From the NCBI GenBank assembly GCA_000697355.1, contig JNEN01001272.1, forward strand, positions 248,001-312,000: 64,000 nucleotides of DNA, in the 5' to 3' direction. Below are positions 25,159 to 34,867 of this stretch, piece after piece; position 1 is the stretch's first letter; the number at the start of each line of letters is the position of its first letter. Source of the DNA: Syncephalastrum monosporum B8922. Its lineage: Eukaryota; Mucoromycota; Mucoromycetes; Mucorales; Syncephalastraceae. A program made the translations under genes and the position numbers. The notes beneath the pieces are model-generated. The model was not told where the DNA came from. It saw nothing but the letters and a program-made list of their open reading frames with translations, and did no database searches.

Positions 25159-26440
25159 ATGAGTTCGTTGTCGCAATTCTGTGTGGATCTGCCCAAGGTG
25201 GAGCTGCACGCGCATATCAACGGGAGCATCAGCCCAAAGACGATGCGCCAGCTGGCGGATCGTAAAAAGGAAGTTAGCCCTGAGCTGGCTTCTTTTGCCA
25301 TTCCGTCCGACCTCGAGCGGATTGACGAGTACGTTTGTACCCAATCGTGACAACAAAGGACACAAACCACTGTACTTACTATACTATACTATACTACACT
25401 ACACCATACTACACCATACTGTGCTGCACTGTACTGCACCGTACTGCATAGCTTCTTCCCTCTGTTCAAGGTGCGGGCATCGGGACAAGGATATTGTGAA
25501 GGGGATGGGATGACTCATGTATTTCTCTCTACTGTATATCAGTTTATCTACCAATTGACAGACGATGAAGAGGCTGTGCGTATCGCGACACGGAACGTGA
25601 TTGATGAGTTTGCGCAGGACGGGGTCCGGTACCTCGAGCTGCGCACGACGCCGCGCCAGAACGCGAACACAGGCATGACAAAAAAGACGTACCTTGCTGC
25701 GGTCCTGGCCGCCATGAACGAGCCCCGGGGCAATATCAGGGTGCGTCTCATCGTCTCGATCGATCGACGCAATACGCTTGAGGAGGCGCACGAAGCCGTC
25801 GACCTCGCGCTGGCGTTCCGTGACCAAGGCATTGTGGGCATGGATCTGTGTGGCGACGTCATGCAAGGCTCGTTTAACGCGCTGCGTCCAGCCTTTGATC
25901 GCGCCCAAGCGGCCGGCCTCAAGATCACGCTTCACTTCAACGAGGTGCAAGCCAACGTGGCCGAGGCGCCGAGTCTCCTTGCCATCCGCCCCGACCGCCT
26001 CGGCCATGCGACGTTGCTCGACGACTTTTCGCGTCAGGCCATCTACAAGGAAGCGATCCCGGTCGAGATCTGCATGACGTCGAACGTGCTCTGCAAGACC
26101 GTGCCTTCCTACGCCGACCATCACGTCAAGACGCTCTTGCTGGAGAAGCATCCTTTTGTCCTTTGTGCAAGTAGATAGAGAAAGAGGGTTATGTGTGTGG
26201 TATAGAGTGCATAATGTTCTGATGCGGCTTCTCGTGTAGACGGATGACAAGGGCGTGTTTTTTGCCGATCTGTCGACGGAGTATATGCGCTGTGCAGAGA
26301 CATTCAAGATGACACGCGAGCAGCTGTATCTGTCTTCGCTGCAGGCCATCGATGCCATCTTTTCTGAAGACGCTGTCAAGGACCAGCTGAAACAGGAGTG
26401 GCACCAATGGCGCGTAGATCACGCCAAAGACTTTAACTAA
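25159..26440 (+). CDS. ADAL: Adenosine-deaminase-like protein (N6-methyl-AMP deaminase type)
   Basis: Zinc hydrolase; the ADAL branch removes the N6-methyl amine from N6-methyl-AMP to give IMP. Model: 25159-25328, 25452-25470, 25543-26166, 26240-26440; 337 aa, near the usual 350. The metal pair H17-x-H19 lies in KVELHAHINGS, whose Asn-Gly marks ADAL rather than classical ADA. Further on are HFNE, RLGHA, SNVLC and the CTDD metal-binding aspartates at 273-274. Exon 2 is only 19 nt. The third intron must start with GC: joining 26166 to 26240 gives FVLC-TDDKG exactly as the family requires, and the donor reads GCAAGT. Intron 1 carries a tandem repeat. It is convergent with the aminotransferase (155 bp). 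Confidence 0.92.
25371..25448 (+). repeat. Tandem repeat inside deaminase intron 1
   Basis: A run of ACTAT/ACTAC-type five-base units that grades into 10-base units around CACCATACTA and then CTGCACTGTA. It fills most of the 123-nt intron and stops next to the acceptor of the 19-nt exon 2. Likely unstable in length. Confidence 0.75.
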
Positions 26441-26595
26441 ATCGTGGGTGCGCCACATCTTCCAGGAAGAAAAGAAAAAAAAAAGAAAAAGAAAGAAGGA
26501 AATCAGAAAGCTTTTATGTAAGAGTTTAGGTTCGTCTATCTCCTGATTGGAAAGGAAGAATAAAGTAGATATACACACATATATAAATGGATGAC

Positions 26596-27797
26596 TTAGA
26601 TGCCTTCGGCGGGCCACATCCAGCCAAAGGGATCGCTGGAGGTGCCCTTCTGAACACCACGGTACTCGTTAAATAGGGTCTGGAAGCCCTCACCAATCTG
26701 GTCGCCGCCGACGGTGATGGTCTTGCCGTTGCGGGTGATGGTCTTGACAGGCGTGATGATGGCGGCCGTGCCACAGGCCGCGACCTCGGCGAAGCGGCCA
26801 TCTTCGAGCTCCTTGTACTCGACCGGGCGCTCTTCGACGGTCCAGCCGAGCTTGCGAGCGATATCGATCAAAGCCAGACGGGTGATGGAGCGAAGGATCG
26901 AGTTGGAGTTGGGCGTGACAAAGGTACGCTTGCCGTTGGCGTCGGGTGCGGTGATGGCGACAAAGTTGGAGGTGGAGAACTCGTCAATGTAGGTGTGCGT
27001 CTTGGCGTCAAGATGGAGCGTGATGGCGTAGCCCTGTTCCTTGGCCTTCTTCATCGGGCCAAAGGTCGGGGCGTAGTTGCCGCCAAGCTTGTAAGAGCCC
27101 ATACCGAGCGGAGCAGCTGCAGAAAATACCATGGCATTTAACAACCAAACAAATTATACGTCCATGAACAACTTACAGCGATCATAATCCTCAATAACCA
27201 GGCAGGACACGGGCTTGACGCCGTCCTTGTAGAAGTTACCCACCGGCGTACCAAAGACAAGGAAGGTATATTCGGGTGCGCCGCTCATGCCAATCTCGGG
27301 GCCGCTGCCGAACAGGACGGGGCGCAGGTAGAAGGCACCGTCGGTGCTGGCTGGAGGCACAAAGTCCGTGTTTCTCTCGACGCACATGCGCACGGCCTTG
27401 TAGAAAATCTCCTCAGGGATAGCAGGCATGAAGGCAGCCTCAGCACTGCGACTGATGCGCTCGGCGTTGTCCTGGATACGGAAAACGCGCACCTTGCCCT
27501 GTTCATCCTTGAACGCCTTGAGGCCCTCAAAGCACTAAATACATGGTATACATATATAAGCTCTCTCTCCCTCTCTCTCTTTTCTTCTTCCGCTTCAATG
27601 AAAGCGTATGCGATGTGTAGTACCTGCTGGCCATAGTGCAGGCCAGTAGCGCAAATGTGAATCTTCATCATGGGATCCGTCTCAAACGAGCCACTGTCCC
27701 AGCCGTTCTCGGGGGTCCAGGTGAACTTGGCGTAACCGTTGGTGTCGCGGTATTGGAAGCCAATGTTGGCCCAGTCGAGGTTGCGAGGATTGCTCAT
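26596..27797 (-). CDS. Branched-chain amino-acid aminotransferase
   Basis: PLP enzyme that transaminates Leu, Ile and Val with 2-oxoglutarate, in the last step of synthesis and first of breakdown. Model: complement of 26596-27116, 27177-27534, 27624-27797; 350 aa. Recognisable blocks are HYGQQ-CFEGLKAF (joined across intron 1), YLRPVLFGSG, the PLP-lysine region YKLGGNYAP (K187), IDEFSTSNF and the late CGTAAIITPV. I chose the ATG at 27797 because it starts just before the conserved region. The frame stays open upstream to another ATG at 28022, which would add 75 residues and could make a longer, possibly organellar form. A candidate donor (GTGAGT) also lies in that extension, so the 5' end is uncertain. 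Fungi have cytosolic and mitochondrial versions and the sequence does not settle which this is. Confidence 0.93.
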
Positions 27798-28658
27798 TAT
27801 GTAAGGAAAAACGACGGCCAGAGAAAGGCGGAAGGGGAAAAAAGACAAGAGACGGGAAGAAGGGGAGAGGAAGGCGAGGGCGTTAAGTACCGTCGAATTG
27901 TGACCAATAACTGGGAAGGCTGTCAAATCATTGATGCGATTCACCAATGACTCACCGTCGAAATTCGGCTGAATGTTTTGGGCGCCTTGGTATTGTATAC
28001 TGACTGGTACGAGTGCTCGCATTTGTACTTGCTTTTGCCTGGTAATCTATCGTGCTTGTATGCTATGTAGACTGTACACACGAATGACGTTTTGCAACGC
28101 CTTTTTTTCTTGGTAAGAAGAAAAAATTGCTGGTTGCTTTCACATGTGTGGTGACTGTAATGACATATCCATTCTTTAATGTATTCATAAGGGTGGGGAG
28201 GGGAGATTATAGTCTATGTCAAGACTTGAGACAGCAATGTAGCCAGAGAATTTAGCATATGACGTCCTGGTGCTCTATGCTGGTACGATCGATGTATGTG
28301 ATAATTTGGTAGATATATCGTGGCCGGTTCATTTTTGTTTGAATCTTTTCGAGTATGTGTCAATAATATTTCCACGGAGAAAATAGAAAGGGCAACGCCA
28401 TGGGGATGTACGAGTACGGGAAGGTTGATTTGGTGCCTATAAGTGAAATGGAAGCACTAGTACTGCTTTATCCATCCAATATCGACGATGGTACACCAAA
28501 TACTCTGGATATGCACTTCATCATAGCTGATGTATACAATGGTAATATAAATGTAATGCGCCTCTTTATTATTTACGTTTGCCAAACTCCTCGCTAAAAA
28601 AAAAAGGAAGAAAAAGACAACGTTAGTAATTATCCCTACATGCAATTGGGGTTTATTC
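27798..28658. other. Region between the aminotransferase start and the eIF2B delta stop
   Basis: Holds the aminotransferase promoter, including pyrimidine-rich stretches on the minus strand near 27810-27870, and the possible in-frame N-terminal extension up to 28022. The 3' part (about 28380-28658) is the likely 3' UTR of the eIF2B delta gene. Short plus-strand frames there look like chance. Confidence 0.5.
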
Positions 28659-30483
28659 TCACTTGTATTCGCGCCAAATCTATAAAGAAAAATGAGTGTG
28701 AGACATCCAGATGCGTATATATAAGGCTCCAACATACCACAGGTGCGGAGGTGCATGGAATCAATCCAACCTCGGTGACAACGAGCGTAATATATTTCGA
28801 AGGAGTGACATCGTACAAGAGATTGAGGAGACGCAGGTTTGGCTGGTCCCGCCAGGTAGAGAGGGCCGATTCGGTGGGCGAAGGGTGATCGAGATGACAC
28901 GAGTTGTAGACGGGTTTGCTTTGAACTAAGTCATCCGGGTTACCCATTTCGTTGAGAACGAGCGAGTCGACCTGAGTGCGATTGACGAATTTGTAGGTCT
29001 CACAGCAGATCATGACCGGGATCTGCTTGTCCCGTGCAGCCATGGCCACCATGGCTGTACCGATGCGCGAGTAGACCGCGCCGTTGCTGAGCAGGGCGTG
29101 CGCGCCCATGACAACTTTGGTCACCGAGCGCAGCGCGACGTAGATACTCGACAACAGATGGTATGAACAGTCGATACCGGCAGCGACCAGTCGCCGCAGC
29201 AGATGTTTGCCTAATACACGCGTATGAACAAAAAGTGAAATAAAACCAGATGTCTCTCGGTCTATACCTTCTAAAAGGGGGCGGCTATCGACGACAATGA
29301 CTTTAAAATCAATGCCCTTCTTCTTGGTCTCGAGGAGTAAGTTTTCGACGACGGATGATTTGCCGTAGGTCAAAATGACCTCGCCGTCCTGGATCTTTTG
29401 CAGGCCGTTTTGGATGATCAGCTGATCAGCCATGGTGATACGTTCGCGGATAAAATGCTCAATGTGTTGCATGAGGCGATTGCGAGCCTACGCAGATAAG
29501 AAAAGGAACGAGACGAGTCAGGGCCTTGTACATGTATGCATACATATATATTATATCTCCATCAGAAGTGAATTACCTCATCGTCTGTCAATGGCGGCTC
29601 CTCTTCGACGATATCCGAGATTTCCTTCTTGAGCCATCGGATGCACTCGCGCATAGAGAGGGACATGGGGCGGGTGCTCAGGAGGTATGCAATATGAGGG
29701 TCGAGATGTTTCTGAATATGACGAGCAAAGGTGGCGTCCGAGGGCGGGCGGTGTTCTGCAATGACACGCGAGAAGGCCTCGAGCATGGCAACACAGCGGG
29801 CATTGGAGCCGACGATCTTGTATTCGGAAAAGAGGAGGCCGAGGGTCAGCACAGCAGGATGGAGGTCTTTGTTGTTGCCGGTGGTGTTGGGTCGTTTGAA
29901 TGTATCGAGATGCATGAGCCAAGGGACTTGGTTCTGATCGACTTTGTTGGCCGCCTTGATCTTCTTTTTCTGCTCGTCTGCCGGCTTTGGCTGTTGTTGC
30001 TGGTGGTGCTGCTGCTGCTGTGAGGGTTGAGACTTTTTGGCGTCGTCCTTTTTGCCCTGCTTTTGTGCTTGACCACCCGAGGCTGCCATACGGCTCTGCT
30101 TCTCCTGGCGTTGCTGCTCCTGGAGTGCGCGGCGTTCGGCTTTGGTCATTTCCTTTTGCGATTTGCGAGGCGGACGTGCGGGCGCGTTCTCTTTCGCGGT
30201 GCTCGTGTTGTTGTTGCTGTTGTTGTTGCTCGTTGCGCTTGCTGTGCTTTTGGTGTCCTCCTTTGAGCTGGCGTTGCTGCGTGCGACAGGTGAAGAGCCG
30301 GGTGCGAGCCATTGGTTTTCGTAGGACGAGCTCATGGCAGGTGAGCCAGACACGGACACGTGTGGGGATGAGCCTGGAATGACTTGAGGCTAAGTAGATA
30401 GACTCGATATAAGCTTTTGCTGCCGAAAGCGCGAGTGAAATACGACTATGTATAGAAATTACCAAAGGCTTGTTGGTGTCCAT
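28659..30483 (-). CDS. GCD2: Translation initiation factor eIF2B subunit delta
   Basis: Regulatory subunit of the eIF2B exchange factor that recycles eIF2-GDP and senses eIF2 phosphorylation. Model: complement of 28659-28679, 28738-29210, 29268-29487, 29577-30389, 30463-30483; 515 aa. Residues 1-170 are low-complexity and rich in Ser, Lys and Gln, with a KSQKEMTKAERRALQEQQ coiled-coil segment typical of Gcd2. The eIF2B alpha/beta/delta fold follows: HPAVLTLGLLFSEYKIVGSN, DGEVILTYGKSSVVENLLL, VVDSRPLLEG, KVVMGAHALLSNGAVYSRIG, and VVTEVGLIPCTSAPV. The first exon codes for 7 codons and the last for 6 codons plus stop. The last was chosen because it gives the family ending WREYK. It is divergent from MRPL32 (265 bp between ATGs). 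Confidence 0.93.
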
Positions 30484-30748
30484 GAAGACAAGAGAGGTGG
30501 GTTGAGTGAATGGAAGTGACGCCAAAAAAAAGGGAGATAGCAAGCTGCGGGAAATGAGTCAATTTGACCGAGCCTTCGATTTGTGGCTTGCCTCTCTTTT
30601 GTTACCCCTCGCTTGAATAATTCACGTCTCTCTTTTTCGACACTCCACACAAATAAGACAAATGTAAGCCAACATTGTGGGGGAAAGGGGGGGGGGGACA
30701 GGGTACAACAGACAACATTTGCTGAATGCTCACGGTGGTCCACTTAGC

Positions 30749-31072
30749 ATGGTGTTTTTGCAGAACCTGTCCGTACTTGGACGTCGTACGATGGCATTCC
30801 AACAGCCCATGGCTCGTTTCGGCACGATTGCACTGACACAAGGCAGCGTTGGGCCTTCGTTCCAGGTGCCCCTCTGGCTGGAGCCCTTCCTGTGGGCTGC
30901 ACCCAAGAAGAAGACGTCCCACTCGAAAAAGCGGATGCGGGCTTCCAACAAAGGTCTGCCCTTGAAGGAAAACATCACCGAGTGCCCTGCGTGCGGAAAC
31001 AGCAAACTCCTTCACCATCTGTGCAAGCACTGCTACAAGGACATCAAGCAACAAGCCAAATCTCAAGCATAA
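30749..31072 (+). CDS. MRPL32: Mitochondrial ribosomal protein bL32m
   Basis: Large-subunit protein of the mitochondrial ribosome. A single exon of 107 codons from the ATG at 30749; the frame is open further upstream but without an ATG. The conserved part starts with APKKKTSHSKKRMR, the bL32 signature that binds rRNA. It ends in a zinc ribbon with C79, C82, C92 and C95 (CPACGN...LCKHCYKDIK). Residues 1-50 form the presequence; in yeast and mammals the m-AAA protease trims this protein and thereby controls ribosome assembly. No odd features. Confidence 0.93.
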   Translation: MVFLQNLSVLGRRTMAFQQPMARFGTIALTQGSVGPSFQVPLWLEPFLWAAPKKKTSHSKKRMRASNKGLPLKENITECPACGNSKLLHHLCKHCYKDIKQQAKSQA

Positions 31073-31250
31073 TCTCATCCGTCTACCTCTTGTCTTCTTC
31101 TATATTCTTCGCGTCTCTTTAGAATCAGAAACAAAATCAATAACCGTGTAAATACAAGCTAATCTCTGCCTTTTCGTTCGTTTTTGTATCTAATGCATGT
31201 TTATGCGTCTCGTATGATCTCTGACTACGATTGTTCAGTCACCGGACGTG

Positions 31251-31286
31251 CACACACACACACATACACACACACATACACACACA
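31251..31286 (+). repeat. CA/TA dinucleotide microsatellite
   Basis: About 36 bases of CA repeats interrupted by two T bases. It lies between the bL32m stop and the F-box gene. Probably length-variable. Confidence 0.9.
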
Positions 31287-31521
31287 GTCTTATTAACATC
31301 CTTTCTTGCGCAGATCAGTACAAAGCCATAAGGGAGAAGATATATAGGCGCCACCCATCCGTAATTTATATACGCTTGTGTCTGTGTCTGACGGTGTAGG
31401 CGCGTGTTCGCTGTATTTGCACCTTTTGCATAGGGCTGAGAGCTATGTAATGAAATCAGGATACGCGACGCGAACGCCCAGCAAAACCGATTTGAGCTTT
31501 TTTTTTTTTTTGTCTTCTTCG

Positions 31522-33547
31522 ATGGTCTACACATGGCGGCATAACTTGACGGTTGCGTGGAACCAGGAGCCAGGCAATGACCTGACGGACGACTTCTTTC
31601 CGCCCATGGCCGAGCAGCTGCAGGATCAGCTCAGCGGTCCCATAGAGCCCGGCTACCGGCAGAATCGCCAAGTGCTGGTAGTGCTCGAAAGCCTGGGCGC
31701 GAGCCAAATGCGCCAGCATGACTACCGCGGCGCCATCGACACCGGGAAGGCCCTCATCGAACTCGCCTACCCTTTTCAGGGCCTGTGCATGGTGGGCGAC
31801 GCGGCGTGGGCGCTGGGCCGGGCGTATGAGGCCCTCGACTACTACGAAGAGGCGAGGCGAGGTCTGGTCGAGGGCGTGGATGACCGCCCGCTCCAGACGG
31901 CGCGGCAGCGCGTGGCGGCCGTGCAGGACTACTTGGCTAAGCGCAAGGACCCCATGACGACCCTCTCCGAGGACATCTGCCGGCGTATCTTTAGTCATCT
32001 TGACTGGCAGCAAGACCGGACGACGTGCGCGCGCGTGTCGCCGGTGTGGCGCAACCGTATCCTGGGTGCGCCTGTCTGGGAGACTCTGAACCTGTCGCTT
32101 GTGGATGGCGTCGAACAGCGGATACCGCCCACCGAGCTCGAGAACTACCTGCAGCCACAGCTGCAACATGTGCATATTGTCTCGAATGGTGGGGTGGAAC
32201 CGTTCTTGCACAAGTTGCAGAGAAACGGCTGTACACGACTGAAGCGGATGAGTAAACTATACTGCATGGTCATCTTATACGATACGGGTCTCATGTCGTT
32301 TTCATATAGCGATCATAGCACCGCACTACGCTCGACTCCTTTCGGCTTCGTTTCTCAACTCGCTCCAGGCTATTAGCGACCACCTGGTGGATCTGCATCT
32401 CCAGTGCCCGGGTGTGAACCAGCCTGTGATGATGCTCGAGATGCTCTTGCAGTGCTGCCCGTCGCTAACGTGCCTTCAATTCAGGGCCATGGGTTCCGCC
32501 ACCTTTGACATACCCTATCAGCCCACGGGATCCAGTCTAACACGGTGTACCAGTCTCCAGTCCTTGCACTGGCCAGTGGGCAGAGAGGACGCTGTCTTTC
32601 AACTCCTGGACTCACTAAAGACGTTTTGCCCCGACCTTGCCCACCTGTTTCTCGAAACCCATTCGTCCGCACTGGATGGTCTGGATATCTCGCACTCTAT
32701 GAGGAACCTGCGACACCTCCCGCTCAAGACGTTGATTATCGGCCGATACGGCGGCACTTTTGCATGCAGCGACGAAGGAGCGCAAGACGCGGCTTCTCCG
32801 TCCTCGCGCGTCAATGCACTGGAGCGCTTCGTCCTATCGAATATCTGCATCGACCAATCTACGCTGCGGACATTTCTAGTGGAGAACCAGAGCACACTCA
32901 AGGAGATGGATGTCATGCCCAAGGGCCCACGGCACCAAGTCGGCGTATCGGAAGGCGGCCTCCGTTGGGATTTCCCAAAGTTGACGAGTGCAAGGTTCTG
33001 GCAAGACATACCTGCAAGCCGGGATCATTCTGCCATCGTGCAAGACGAGGCTATCCCGGCCTTCATACTCCAGCCGCCCGACGCATTTTTGGACGGGTCT
33101 CCTAGGCTCGAAAGCCTGGCGCTTCCATTCACCCACCTCGGCGGCGGGTGCGTCGATGCACTGTCCAGGATCAAGCGACTCGAGCTATCCCAGCTAGGAA
33201 GAAACACCCTCGATGGTGATGCGCTATTTGAGCTGGCCCGCCATCCGCAGAGTGCGATTGAGCATCTGACGCTGACGGTGCACATGGAGCGCGACGCGTA
33301 CGAGGCGCTGTTCGTCGAGCTCGGCCGGATGCCCCGGCTCTGCGAGCTGAGCTACTTCAACAGGACGGCCAGCTGCGGGATTCGCGCGTCGGCACTGGAG
33401 GCGTTTATCCAGCGTGCACGGCGGTCTGGCTTGGCAGGGCGACTGACCAAGCTCATGTTCCGGGGAGAAGGCACGTCGGTCGAAGCGCGGGTCAAAGACG
33501 AGTTCCCTTTCTTGACGGAAATAGAAATTGGGGGACAACACGCCTGA
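31522..33547 (+). CDS. F-box protein with N-terminal TPR-like and C-terminal LRR-like regions
   Basis: Predicted substrate receptor of an SCF ubiquitin ligase. Model: 31522-32251, 32319-33547; 652 aa. Residues about 48-140 look like two to three helix-turn-helix TPR units (QHDYRGAIDTGKALIEL; AAWALGRAYEALDYYEEA). The F-box is at about 144-185 (PMTTLSEDICRRIFSHLDW, then CARVSPVWRNRIL). The rest is repeated leucine-rich segments suited to target binding. TPR, F-box, LRR in this order is the plan of yeast Dia2 and fission-yeast Pof3, and similar proteins are numerous in Mucoromycota. The single intron's acceptor was chosen to keep the LRR frame: phase 1 donor at 32251, acceptor after TAG at 32318. 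An ATG at 31450 in the same frame would add 24 residues with a Phe run, so I prefer 31522. Confidence 0.85.
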
Positions 33548-33595
33548 ATAAGCCCATCACAGAGTAGCTCAAATTTGTGCCTTTTTATCTCTATC

Positions 33596-34661
33596 ATGAC
33601 GGCCCTTTTCTTTACGACTGTATGGCTGTTGTGTCTTTCCTTGTTGAGTACGATAGTCACGGGCCTCGTCGCCCGGCCCGACCAGCGCATTGTGGCGATG
33701 GGTGACTTGCATGGCGACCTGGCCAACACACTGCGCATATTGAAGTTCACGGGTCTGGTGGACGACGACGCGGCATGGTCCGGAGGGGACACGATCTGGG
33801 TGCAAACGGCAAGTGAGACAGCCCATTGAAACGCCGGGGGGTTCGCTGACATTAGCAAAAGGGCGATGTGGTCGATCGTGGGGTGGACACGATCGCCTTG
33901 TACAAGCTGATCCAGCGGCTCAGGGCCGAAGCGGCTGCGGCGGGGGGTGCGGTCGTATCGACGCTCGGAAATCACGAAGTCATGAATATGGTCGGCGACT
34001 GGCGTTACGTGCACCCCTCGGACGTGGCTTCGTTTGGCGGCAAGGCCGCCCGTGCCGAGGCGTTTTCGCCCCAAGGCTGGATTGGGGAGCAGCTCCTCGG
34101 CTGGAACGTGACAGCTGTCGTCGGTCGCAGTCTTTTTTGCCACGGCGGCGTCCATTTCGCTTACGCGACACCGCACGGCACCAAGATCAATGACGAGGCC
34201 AGGCGTATTCTGCCCGACTATATTGCGTCGCACGGCAGCCACCACCACGACCCATACGGTGTTTTTGGCAGTCAGGGACCGACGTGGTATCGGGGTTATG
34301 CCCTCGACCCCGAAGACGAAGTGTGTCCCTTGCTTGAAAAAGCACTCAAGGAACTCGAGGTAAACCAGAGAAAAAGAGAGATGAAAGAAAAAAGAAAAAA
34401 GAAAACAAAGAGGATGTGGGGTTGACGTGACTTGCCAAGGTGGATCGTATGGTCATGGGTCATACTGTCCAGCGCGATGGCCATATCCGCACGCGCTGCG
34501 GTGGCCGAGCCATCCTGATCGATATTGGCATATCCCACGTGTACGGCGGGCACCCTGGCGCACTGGAAATCATTGGCGACCAAGTTACTGCCATCTATGA
34601 CAGCGGGAGACGCGAGTTATTGGTACCCACAAAACAAAGCACACAACACGACGAACTGTAG
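33596..34661 (+). CDS. Secreted or lumenal Shewanella-like PPP-family phosphatase
   Basis: Metal-dependent phosphoprotein phosphatase of the SLP branch, probably entering the secretory pathway. Model: 33596-33808, 33862-34359, 34440-34661; 310 aa. Residues 1-23 are a signal peptide (hydrophobic core FFTTVWLLCLSLLSTIV). All metallophosphatase motifs are present: GDLHGD (36-41), GDVVDRG (72-78), GNHE (107-110), a CHGGVH histidine (H165) and GHT (H245). The first intron appears to be GC-AG: only a junction after ACG (33808) to GGC (33862) gives the family's VQTGDVVDRG. An alternative acceptor 6 nt earlier would insert Gln-Lys. It is convergent with the permease gene (206 bp). Substrates are unknown. 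Confidence 0.9.
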
Positions 34662-34867
34662 AACTATGAATATGCCCACGAGAGAGGGCTTATAATATAT
34701 ATATATATACACTATCTTGGTATCCAAGTGAAAAGGAAAGAGGGAGTGGGAGTTTAAAGGATGAAAAGAGGCGGCGGCAGGGGGGGGGGAGAAGAGAATC
34801 TGGGGGTGGAGGAAGGATATACAAATCAGACTATTTCTGTTATTGTCTTTACTTTGGTTTACCCTCA

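Noticed and set aside
25399..26379. 326-codon minus-strand frame over the deaminase gene
   Set aside because: Crosses introns and exons of the deaminase on the other strand and shows no domain.
28400..28597. 65-codon plus-strand frame near the eIF2B delta 3' end
   Set aside because: Lies in the 3' UTR region of the opposite gene, has no family resemblance and no promoter.
31456..32211. 251-codon minus-strand frame over the F-box gene
   Set aside because: Antisense shadow of the TPR/F-box exon.
20261..34661. Possible biosynthetic or metabolic gene cluster
   Set aside because: The genes are unrelated housekeeping functions on both strands; density alone does not make a cluster.
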